Positions 1-5,565 of a stretch of DNA of 11,053 nt are shown in pieces. The stretch spans positions 1 through 11,053 of the forward strand of contig JAEXCG010000090.1 of the NCBI GenBank assembly GCA_023402355.1, given 5' to 3'. A program made the position numbers and the translations under genes. The stretch comes from Bacillota bacterium (GTDB taxonomy: Bacteria; Bacillota; Clostridia; Christensenellales; Aristaeellaceae). Within the stretch, counting starts at the first letter, position 1; every line of letters begins with the position of its first letter. Under the pieces are notes generated by a model, which saw nothing but the letters and a program-made list of their open reading frames with translations, had not been told where the DNA came from and made no database searches.

Positions 1-1
1 C

Positions 2-886
2 TGCTCGCTCTACGCCCGCGTGCGGACGGGGCTCGCAATCGCGCCGGGCCAGCGGTTTTGCACGCTCGGAGGCTATGTCATCGGGCGGCTCACGGGGCGG
101 CACGTCTGCCACCTGACGAACGCCGCGCCCAGCGGCCTGGCCGACGTCTTAAGCGCTTCGTGGTCGCGCGAGCGCATCGAGGCGGCGGGGCTTTCCGCCC
201 TCGCGTTTCCGCAGATCGCGGCGGGCTTTGAGCCCGTGGGGACGGCGAGGCTTTTCGGCAGGCCGCTCCCCGTCTTCCCGGACGTCGGGGACCATCAGGT
301 GTGCGTGCTCAGCGCGGGGCTCTCCCGGGAGACGGACCTGAACGTGAACGTCGGCACGGCGGGCCTGATCGGCGCGCTGACGGCCTCCTTTACGCCGGGG
401 CCTTACGAGAGCAGGCCGTGGATCGAGCCGGGGGTGTACCTGCGCACCGTCTCCGGTCTGCCGGGCGGCCGTCAGGTCGCGGTGCTGCACGGGTTTTACG
501 AGGGGATCGTCCGGCGCCTTCTGCCGCAGGCGGACGCGGCGCAGCTCGCGTGGGATTTGATGACCCATTCGCGCGCGGAGCCGACCCTTCGCGTGCAGCC
601 GGACTTCTTCTCCGGCGGGGGAAGCGTCGAAGGCATCGGGGCAAAGCTGGACGCGGACGAGTTGACCGCATCGCTCTACGCGGCCATCGCGGGGGATTAC
701 GCGCGGGCGGCGGCGGGGCTGAACCTGCCGCTGGGCGCGCTGCGCTTTACCGGCGGCTGCGCCGAGAAGAACCCCGCGCTGCGCCGTGCGATCTGCGGGG
801 CGCTGGGGCTGGGCGGGGAGGACGACGCGTTTGACGTCATGGAAGGCATGCGTCTGCTGGCCCTGATGGCGGAACGGTTTGTATAA
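2..886 (+). CDS. FGGY-family carbohydrate kinase, C-terminal part (5' end outside window)
   Basis: ATP-dependent kinase that would phosphorylate a sugar or polyol at the start of a catabolic route; cytosolic. The reading frame is open to the window edge with no stop, so the N-terminal part is missing; about 294 codons remain of a family usually near 450-500. A GTG at 20 lies in frame but has no convincing ribosome site and is probably internal. Visible family features: a GDHQ segment (nt 287-298) in the sugar-site region, a following N-V-N-V-G-T segment typical of the phosphate-binding loop in the second actin-like domain, and near the C-terminus a T-G-G-C-A-E-K-N-P stretch matching the FGGY GG-x-x-x-N adenosine motif. 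The GDHQ spelling most resembles sedoheptulokinase-like members, but substrate cannot be assigned. It is followed 42 bp later by an aldolase and then a dehydrogenase on the same strand, suggesting one catabolic operon. Confidence 0.85.
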   Translation, partial: CSLYARVRTGLAIAPGQRFCTLGGYVIGRLTGRHVCHLTNAAPSGLADVLSASWSRERIEAAGLSALAFPQIAAGFEPVGTARLFGRPLPVFPDVGDHQVCVLSAGLSRETDLNVNVGTAGLIGALTASFTPGPYESRPWIEPGVYLRTVSGLPGGRQVAVLHGFYEGIVRRLLPQADAAQLAWDLMTHSRAEPTLRVQPDFFSGGGSVEGIGAKLDADELTASLYAAIAGDYARAAAGLNLPLGALRFTGGCAEKNPALRRAICGALGLGGEDDAFDVMEGMRLLALMAERFV

Positions 887-915
887 AAGGCAGGCTGCAA
901 GGCCCGCTCACAGAT

Positions 916-920
916 AAGGA
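916..920 (+). promoter_or_regulatory. Ribosome binding site deciding the aldolase start
   Basis: AAGGA sits 8 nt before the ATG at 929 but directly abuts the in-frame ATG at 920. The spacing therefore supports 929 as the true start. Confidence 0.6.
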
Positions 921-928
921 TGACGAAG

Positions 929-1702
929 ATGAACACGCAAAAGGAAATGAAAACCCGCCTCGCCGAGGGCGAGACGGTCTACGGCATCATGCTATCGGAG
1001 CTTTACGTCCCCAACCTCGTGCGCCTGCTGGCGCGCTGCGGGTACGACTATCTGCTGCTGGACTGCGAACACGGCTATTACGACATGACGCAGGCCGCGA
1101 ACATCATCGCGGTGGCGGACGGCATCGGCATGCCGGTGGTGGTGCGCGTCACGCAGCCCAGCCGCACGCTGATCACGAAGTACCTGGACATGGGCGCGCG
1201 CGGCATCCTGCTCTCCAACAGCGCGGACGCGCTGGAGGCGAAGACGCTGGTGGACGTGTGCTGCTACGCGCCGCTGGGGGATCGCGGCATCTCGACGTTC
1301 CGCGCGCACACGGGCTATCAGAGCGGGGACGTCAAGGGCATCATGCGGGAGGCAAACGCGCGCAATCTCGTCATCTGCCAGATCGAGTCGCCGGAGGCGG
1401 TGGAAGGGATCGACGACATCCTCGCGGTGGACGGGGTGGACGGCGTGCTCGTGGGCCCCAACGACCTGAGCCAGCACATGGGCATCTTCGGCCAGTACGA
1501 CCATCCCGCGATGGTGCGCGCGCTGGAGCGCGTGGCGCAGGCGGCGCGGGAGCATGGAAAGTGGTCGGGCATCATCACGAGCAACAAGGAGCTCCTTCGC
1601 CGCTGCAAGCGGCTGGGCATGACGTGCTTCAGCGCGGGAAGCGAGCTTTCGGCGCTCTCCAGCGGCGCGCGGGGCGAGCTGGAAAGCGTGCGGGCGCTGT
1701 AG
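929..1702 (+). CDS. HpcH/HpaI-family aldolase (class II pyruvate aldolase)
   Basis: Metal-dependent aldolase of the HpcH/HpaI (2-keto-3-deoxy sugar acid / 4-hydroxy-2-oxoacid) family; it would split a 2-oxo acid into pyruvate and an aldehyde in the cytosol. The 257-residue product has the usual family length and single TIM-barrel layout. Key residues seen: LLDCEHG at 43-49 with the catalytic His48, Arg73 in VVRV, Glu153 in QIESPEA and Asp179 in VGPNDLS. The H-to-R and E-to-D spacings (25 and 26) are the same as in HpaI (His45/Arg70, Glu149/Asp175), so metal and oxo-acid binding residues appear intact. The start at 929 is preferred over an in-frame ATG at 920 because only 929 has a properly spaced AAGGA. 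It lies between a sugar kinase and an alcohol dehydrogenase; the dehydrogenase ribosome site overlaps its stop codon, which points to cotranscription. The exact substrate is unknown. Confidence 0.9.
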   Translation: MNTQKEMKTRLAEGETVYGIMLSELYVPNLVRLLARCGYDYLLLDCEHGYYDMTQAANIIAVADGIGMPVVVRVTQPSRTLITKYLDMGARGILLSNSADALEAKTLVDVCCYAPLGDRGISTFRAHTGYQSGDVKGIMREANARNLVICQIESPEAVEGIDDILAVDGVDGVLVGPNDLSQHMGIFGQYDHPAMVRALERVAQAAREHGKWSGIITSNKELLRRCKRLGMTCFSAGSELSALSSGARGELESVRAL

Positions 1703-1713
1703 GAGGGAATGCG

Positions 1714-2784
1714 ATGGAAACGCAGATGGACGCGGCCTACAAGTTTGGATGCGGCCGCTACGTGCAGGAGCCCGGGGCGCTCCAACGCGTGGGAGCGGAG
1801 TGCGCGAGGCTCGCGCCAAAGGTTCTGATCGTCGCGGGCAGGACCGCCCGCGCCCTGACGGAGAGCGCGATAGAAGGCTCCCTTCGCGCGGCGGGCGTGA
1901 CGGCCCTTTGGCGGGAGCACGCGGGCGCCTGCAGCGAGGAAAGCGCCCGCGCTTTGGCGGGCGCGGCGCGGGACGCGGGCTGCGGCGCGGTCGTGGGCGT
2001 CGGCGGCGGGCGGGTGCTCGACCTCTCGAAGCTCACGGCCCGGCTGTCGGGCCTGCCGGTGGTCTGCGTGCCCACGTCGAGCGCGACGTGCGCGGCCTTT
2101 TCGCCGCTCTCCGTCGTCTACACGCCCGAGGGCAGGACGCGCGGCACCTGGCTGTTCCCGCTGGAGGTGAGCGCGGTGCTCGCGGACATGGACCTCCTCT
2201 ACGCGCAGCCGCCGCGCTTTCTGGCGGCCGGCATGCTGGACGCGATGGCGAAGTGGATCGAGGTGAGCCACCACCTGCGCTTTCACACGGCGGGGGAGGG
2301 CGCGGACGCGCAGGTGGCCGCGCTGATCGCCCGCCACGTGTACGAGCGCCTGATGCAGATCGCGCCCACGGCCTACGCGGACCTCGAGGCCGGAAGGAAG
2401 ACGCAGGCCGTCTGGGACGCGGTGTACCTGAGCATCGCCGGTGCGGGCATGGTGAGCGGCACCGCGCGGGGGCAGTACCAGTCCGCGCTCGCGCACGCGG
2501 CCTACGAGTCCGTGCGCACGCGCTTTACGGAGGAGGCGCGCGGGGCGATGCACGGCGAGATCGTGGCCGTCGCGCTCTTCTTGCAGCTTCGCTTTTCCGG
2601 CATGGAGGAGCTGGAGCCGGCGCTTAGGGAGATCATGCGAAAGCTGCGCATGCCCCTGACGCTTCCCGAACTCGGCGTTAAGGACACGCCCGAAAACCGG
2701 ACGATCTTGCTAAACGACCTGGCCGGGACGCGCTTCGTGCGTCCGGAGGACGCGGAGCGCTTAACGCGCGCCCTCGGCCTGTAG
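1714..2784 (+). CDS. Iron-containing alcohol dehydrogenase family protein (GldA/HcxA-like)
   Basis: NAD(P)-dependent group III (iron or zinc) dehydrogenase, 356 aa, family length. The N-terminal half has the nucleotide-binding loop VGVGGGR-x-x-D-x-S-K (94-106; Arg replaces the common Lys after GGG) and the PTSSATCAAFSPLSV segment at 120-134. The latter closely resembles the PT-x-x-ATCAA-x-x-PLSV stretch of E. coli HcxA (YbdH, hydroxycarboxylate dehydrogenase) and more distantly glycerol dehydrogenase. The metal ligands are in place: Asp176 (GMLDAMAKW), His261 (LAHAAYES) and His280 (GAMHGEIV), with spacings close to those of Bacillus GldA. The ATG at 1714 has AGGAGG at 1701-1706, overlapping the aldolase stop. 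In the operon it could reduce an aldehyde or 2-oxo acid made by the aldolase, or oxidise the substrate beforehand; the HcxA resemblance favours a 2-oxo/hydroxy acid. Its last 24 bp overlap the convergent esterase gene. Confidence 0.9.
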   Translation: METQMDAAYKFGCGRYVQEPGALQRVGAECARLAPKVLIVAGRTARALTESAIEGSLRAAGVTALWREHAGACSEESARALAGAARDAGCGAVVGVGGGRVLDLSKLTARLSGLPVVCVPTSSATCAAFSPLSVVYTPEGRTRGTWLFPLEVSAVLADMDLLYAQPPRFLAAGMLDAMAKWIEVSHHLRFHTAGEGADAQVAALIARHVYERLMQIAPTAYADLEAGRKTQAVWDAVYLSIAGAGMVSGTARGQYQSALAHAAYESVRTRFTEEARGAMHGEIVAVALFLQLRFSGMEELEPALREIMRKLRMPLTLPELGVKDTPENRTILLNDLAGTRFVRPEDAERLTRALGL

Positions 2785-3438
2785 GGACGCCTGGTCGAGC
2801 AGCCAGGAGACGGCCCTCGCCATGCGCTTCGCGTAGTCTACGAAGTGGCTGCCGGGGTTCAGCTCAAGGACGGACGGAAACCCGGCCTGAAGGAGCAGCG
2901 AATGCGCCCGCCGCGTGCAGGAAAGAACCTGCGCAAGGCGGGCATTTTTCGTGTGCGCCTCGCGGTCGCCGAGCGACAGGTAGACGGGCCGCGGCGAGAG
3001 GCCGGGCAGCGCCCGCTCGAAGAAGTCCAGGAATCCGTCGTACCACAGGGAGCCGGACGCGCTGGCGACGCCGTCAAACCGCCCCGTCTTCGCGAGGGCG
3101 TACAGCGCGAAGAGGCCGGAGAGGGAATACCCGACGAGCAGCCGGACGCACGGCGAAAAGCCCAGGGAAGCCTCCGCTTCGGGCAGGGTCTTTTGCAAAA
3201 GCCGCTGCAAAAAGGCGTCTGCTCGCCCGGCAAAGTCTTCGCCCTTGGGAAAGGCGCGGGGCGCGGGCCAGGGAGAGAGGTCCGCGTTCCAATCGGGCAC
3301 GGCGATGGAGACGAGCGAAAACGCGCGGCCTGAAAGCAGGGCGCACAGGTCATCCTGCTCGCCGGGCTCGGCCGAGAGCAGGATGACGACGGGCGCCTGC
3401 GGCGGGCCCGAATGGACGACGCGAATTTCGTTTGGCAT
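2761..3438 (-). CDS. Alpha/beta-hydrolase, putative esterase (IroE/Fes-like fold)
   Basis: Serine hydrolase of 225 aa. The nucleophile elbow is GYSLSG with Ser105, followed by the typical SGSLWYDGF segment (128-136) of the putative-esterase group that includes IroE and ferric enterobactin esterase. The acid is probably Asp158 (LSLGDRE) and the catalytic His is His198 (NPGSHF), so a complete Ser-Asp-His triad is visible. There is no signal peptide, so the protein is expected to be cytosolic. AGGAGG (3444-3449 on the complement) lies 5 nt before the ATG, fixing the start. The gene is convergent with, and overlaps by 24 bp, the dehydrogenase gene, and divergent from spoVT. Substrate is unknown: siderophore, acetylated sugar or other small ester are all possible. 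I see no clear sigma-A promoter upstream. Confidence 0.85.
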   Translation of the reverse strand: MPNEIRVVHSGPPQAPVVILLSAEPGEQDDLCALLSGRAFSLVSIAVPDWNADLSPWPAPRAFPKGEDFAGRADAFLQRLLQKTLPEAEASLGFSPCVRLLVGYSLSGLFALYALAKTGRFDGVASASGSLWYDGFLDFFERALPGLSPRPVYLSLGDREAHTKNARLAQVLSCTRRAHSLLLQAGFPSVLELNPGSHFVDYAKRMARAVSWLLDQASLQAEGAR

Positions 3439-3599
3439 GACGGCCTCCTGTCGGCGTCTGAGGCGGACGCGCAGACCCGCCCGCTATCGCCTGTTTCCGT
3501 CCCTATTCGCGCCCTGCGGCGCGTTTCCCTTTTTCACGCCGGAGACATCCAAAAAATTTGCGCGCCGTTTTGCTTCCATCGATTCCCGTTTTTCCCCGC

Positions 3600-3628
3600 G
3601 CATAAGGAAGCCGACAAATTCCATACTA
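3600..3628 (+). promoter_or_regulatory. Candidate sigma-G promoter of spoVT
   Basis: GCATA (3600-3604) and CATACTA (3622-3628) match the forespore sigma-G consensus GHATR / CATWMTA at every position, with a 17-nt spacer (17-18 is usual). The -10 element ends 43 nt before the GTG start. In Bacillus subtilis spoVT is transcribed by sigma-G, so the match is in the expected place. Direct transcription data are absent. Confidence 0.7.
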
Positions 3629-3637
3629 GGTTTGTCG
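3612..3637. promoter_or_regulatory. Inverted repeat around the spoVT -10 element (possible operator)
   Basis: CGACAAA (3612-3618) and TTTGTCG (3631-3637) are perfect 7-bp arms separated by 12 nt that contain the candidate sigma-G -10 box. A dimeric or tetrameric DNA-binding protein here would block the promoter; SpoVT autorepression, known in B. subtilis, is one possibility. No T-run follows, so it is not a terminator. Confidence 0.45.
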
Positions 3638-3657
3638 AGGAAATCAACGTATGGATA

Positions 3658-3663
3658 GGGAGG
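3658..3663 (+). promoter_or_regulatory. Ribosome binding site deciding the spoVT start
   Basis: GGGAGG ends 8 nt before the GTG at 3672. The alternative in-frame ATG at 3651 lies upstream of this site and has no comparable Shine-Dalgarno at the right distance. Confidence 0.65.
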
Positions 3664-3671
3664 CAACCGGG

Positions 3672-4226
3672 GTGCGAGCAACAGGCATTGTGCGCAGAAT
3701 AGACGAATTGGGCCGCGTGGTCATCCCCAAGGAGATCAGGCGGACGCTGCGAATCAGAGAGGGCGACCCGCTGGAAATTTATACGGACAAGGACGGCGAG
3801 GTGATCCTCAAGAAGTATTCCCCGATCGGGGAAATCTCCTCCTTCGCCAAGGATTACACGGAGTCGCTCTTCCGTTCGCTGGGGCACATCGCGTGCATCT
3901 GCGACCGCGACATGGTCGTATCCGCCAGCGGCGTATCGCGCAAGGAGCTGTGGGATAAGCCCATCAGCCGCGACCTGGAGGCGGCGATTCAGGGCCGTCA
4001 GGTCGTCAACGTCAGCCGTCAGTCCGGCGGCAAGATGCTGGCCGTGACGAGCGAGGAGGACGCCGCCGCGTACACCGCGCAGGTGATCTGCCCGATCATC
4101 GCGGACGGCGAGTCCATCGGCGCGGTGCTGCTCCTTTCGCGCGAACAGAACGCGAAGATGGGCGACACCGAGCTCAAGGTCGCGGAGACGACGGCTTCCA
4201 TCGTGGGCCGTCAGATGGAGCAGTAA
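3672..4226 (+). CDS. spoVT: Stage V sporulation protein T (AbrB/SpoVT DNA-binding + GAF-like domain)
   Basis: Forespore transcription regulator that tunes sigma-G-dependent genes late in endospore formation. The 184-aa product starting at GTG 3672 begins MRATGIVRRIDELGRVVIP, nearly identical to the N-terminus of B. subtilis SpoVT (178 aa). Residues 1-52 form the swapped-hairpin AbrB domain, including IPKEIRRTLRIREGDPLEI and EVILKKYSPI; residues about 56-184 form the GAF-like ligand/dimerisation domain, with SLGHIACICDRD (69-80), PIIADGESIGAVLLLS (141-156) and the conserved terminal RQMEQ. The GTG start is chosen for its ribosome site and for agreement with family N-termini; an ATG at 3651 would add seven residues. 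It appears monocistronic, read from the candidate sigma-G promoter. Neighbours (an esterase and a diguanylate cyclase) differ from the mfd/spoVB surroundings in Bacillus. Confidence 0.96.
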   Translation: MRATGIVRRIDELGRVVIPKEIRRTLRIREGDPLEIYTDKDGEVILKKYSPIGEISSFAKDYTESLFRSLGHIACICDRDMVVSASGVSRKELWDKPISRDLEAAIQGRQVVNVSRQSGGKMLAVTSEEDAAAYTAQVICPIIADGESIGAVLLLSREQNAKMGDTELKVAETTASIVGRQMEQ

Positions 4227-4286
4227 GCGCGCTTGAAGGCGCGGGGACTCCTGACCGGGCCGCGCAGGCGCGGGCCCCAATGAAGG

Positions 4287-4312
4287 CCGTCGGAATCGCT
4301 CGATTCCGGCGG
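4287..4312 (+). terminator. Stable hairpin after spoVT, possible terminator
   Basis: An 11-bp stem (one G-U pair) with a GCTC tetraloop: CGGAATC pairs with GATTCCG and is extended by CCG/CGG. Only a weak T-rich stretch (TACTTT) follows, so termination efficiency is uncertain. A second GC-rich dyad lies just upstream at about 4258-4277. Confidence 0.4.
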
Positions 4313-4347
4313 CGTACTTTGCGTCTGGGGAAAATGCCGCCGCGCGC

Positions 4348-4376
4348 TTTACGAATCCCGGATTTTCGACTATACT
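4348..4376 (+). promoter_or_regulatory. Candidate sigma-A promoter of the diguanylate cyclase gene
   Basis: TTTACG (4348-4353, 4/6 to TTGACA) and TATACT (4371-4376, 5/6 to TATAAT) are separated by 17 nt. It would give a GC-rich 5' leader of roughly 80 nt before the ATG at 4465. Confidence 0.55.
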
Positions 4377-4450
4377 GATGGGCAAAAGGCGCAAAGCGCC
4401 AAACGGGGCGGCGGGCCGCCGCGCCGGGGATCGCCGCGCGCTCCGCGGTG

Positions 4451-4458
4451 AAGGAGGG
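4451..4458 (+). promoter_or_regulatory. Ribosome binding site deciding the GGDEF gene start
   Basis: AAGGAGGG with 6-nt spacing to the ATG at 4465; nothing comparable precedes the upstream in-frame ATG at 4378, which itself lies only 2 nt from the -10 box. Confidence 0.8.
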
Positions 4459-4464
4459 ATTCCG

Positions 4465-5451
4465 ATGGCCCGGGCTTATTCGGATTTTCACCGCAGGTCG
4501 ATGGAAAAGGTCAGGCGCCTGTGGCACCTTTACATCGTCAACGAGGAACCGGAGCGGCTGGAGCGGGATCTGGAGGCGCTGCCCGCCGACCTGGTGATGA
4601 TCGGGACGGGCAGGCACGAGCTTTACAAGTGCCGGGAGGAGTTTCTGCGGGGAATGTCGGCCGACCGGACGGAGGCGCGGGACATTCGGTTCGAGCTGCA
4701 GGACGAGTGGTACGACGTGCAGGAGATCAGCCCGGACGTCTGCGTCGTCTACGGTAGCATCTGGGCGCGCGAGAAGGGAACGCCCGGCAAGGCGGTGCTC
4801 GTGGACATGGAGGGCAGCCGCTTTACCGCGGTCTGCCGCGACACGCCGCGCGGCGTCGAGGTGTGCAGCATTCACCACTCCATGCCCTACGCCGACCAGG
4901 GGGAGGACGAGTTCTACCCCAAGACGCTCGCCTCGCTGGCGAACGAAGCCGTCGAAAAGACGAAGGCGCTGGAGCGGCGGGTCGAGATGGACCACATGAC
5001 CGAATTGTACAACCGCGTCTACATGGAATGGCACGTCACACAGGCGATGGGGCGGGAAAGCGGCTTCTTCTTCGCGCTCGACCTGGACGAATTCAAGCGC
5101 GTCAACGATACCATGGGCCATCTGGCCGGGGACCGGGTCATCCGCGCGTTTGCCGACGCGCTCAGACGGACCTTCGCCTCCTCCGCGATGCTGGGGCGGA
5201 TGGGCGGCGACGAATTTGCCGTGTGGGACAGCGCCGCCTTGGATCGGGCGGAGGCGGAAGCTCGCTTCGCGGCGCTTGCGGCGAGCTGCCGGGCGCTTTC
5301 AGAGGGCCTCGGCACGCACGTGAGCTGCTCGGCCGGCATCGCGCTTTGCGGCCGCGCCGAAGAGGACTTCGCCGCCCTCTATCAGCGGGCGGACCGCGCC
5401 CTGTACCGGGCGAAGTCGCAGGGCAAAGGGCGCTTTTGCTGGGCCGAATAA
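4465..5451 (+). CDS. Diguanylate cyclase: NTF2/SnoaL-like sensor domain + GGDEF domain
   Basis: Predicted to make cyclic di-GMP from two GTP. The 328-aa protein has no membrane segment. Residues about 11-150 look like an NTF2/SnoaL-like fold (alpha-helical start, then ADLVMIGTGRHELYKCREEF and strands with YGSIWARE, FTAVCRD and VCSIHHSMPY), a likely small-ligand sensor. Residues 156-176 (LASLANEAVEKTKALERRVEM) look helical and probably signal to the GGDEF domain. That domain starts at DHMTELYNR (176-184), has the GTP/metal segment LDLDEFKRVND (205-215) and an intact GGDEF at 247-251. The RxxD product-inhibition site normally 5 residues before GGDEF is absent. The start at 4465 has AAGGAGGG (4451-4458) at a 6-nt spacing; an in-frame ATG at 4378 would add an unlikely basic, GC-driven 29 residues. 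It has its own promoter and ends at a bidirectional terminator, so it is probably monocistronic. Confidence 0.92.
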   Translation: MARAYSDFHRRSMEKVRRLWHLYIVNEEPERLERDLEALPADLVMIGTGRHELYKCREEFLRGMSADRTEARDIRFELQDEWYDVQEISPDVCVVYGSIWAREKGTPGKAVLVDMEGSRFTAVCRDTPRGVEVCSIHHSMPYADQGEDEFYPKTLASLANEAVEKTKALERRVEMDHMTELYNRVYMEWHVTQAMGRESGFFFALDLDEFKRVNDTMGHLAGDRVIRAFADALRRTFASSAMLGRMGGDEFAVWDSAALDRAEAEARFAALAASCRALSEGLGTHVSCSAGIALCGRAEEDFAALYQRADRALYRAKSQGKGRFCWAE

Positions 5452-5463
5452 ACCGCAAATAAC

Positions 5464-5506
5464 AAAAAGAACCGTTTTCCTGCGCGCAGGCGGCGGTCCT
5501 TTTTTT
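5464..5506. terminator. Bidirectional intrinsic terminator between convergent genes
   Basis: GAACCG (5469-5474) pairs with CGGTCC (5494-5499, one mismatch) around an inner CCTGCG/CGCAGG stem (5479-5490). Seven T follow on the + strand (5500-5506), and AAAAA at 5464-5468 gives a T-run on the - strand. It would end both the GGDEF gene transcript and the araC-type regulator transcript. Confidence 0.75.
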
Positions 5507-5565
5507 GTCCTTTTGTCGAAAATCGCGGGCTGCGGCTGGGCGCAAACGCGCGGCGCGCCGGAAAA

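Noticed and set aside
1258..1713. Upstream extension of the dehydrogenase frame into the aldolase gene
   Set aside because: The extension overlaps an intact aldolase and is Arg/Gly-rich; the ATG at 1714 has an excellent AGGAGG and family-like N-terminus.
4258..4277. GGGCCGCGC / GCGCGGGCCC dyad after spoVT as a terminator
   Set aside because: The stem needs a bulge and no T-run follows on either side; the hairpin at 4287-4312 is the better candidate.
4377..4464. Cyclic di-GMP (GEMM) riboswitch upstream of the GGDEF gene
   Set aside because: GGGCAAAA and CGCAAAGC segments recall parts of the GEMM-I core, but the second conserved half (the GGTAG...GGGTTACC region closing the aptamer) is absent and the spacing between the parts is too short.
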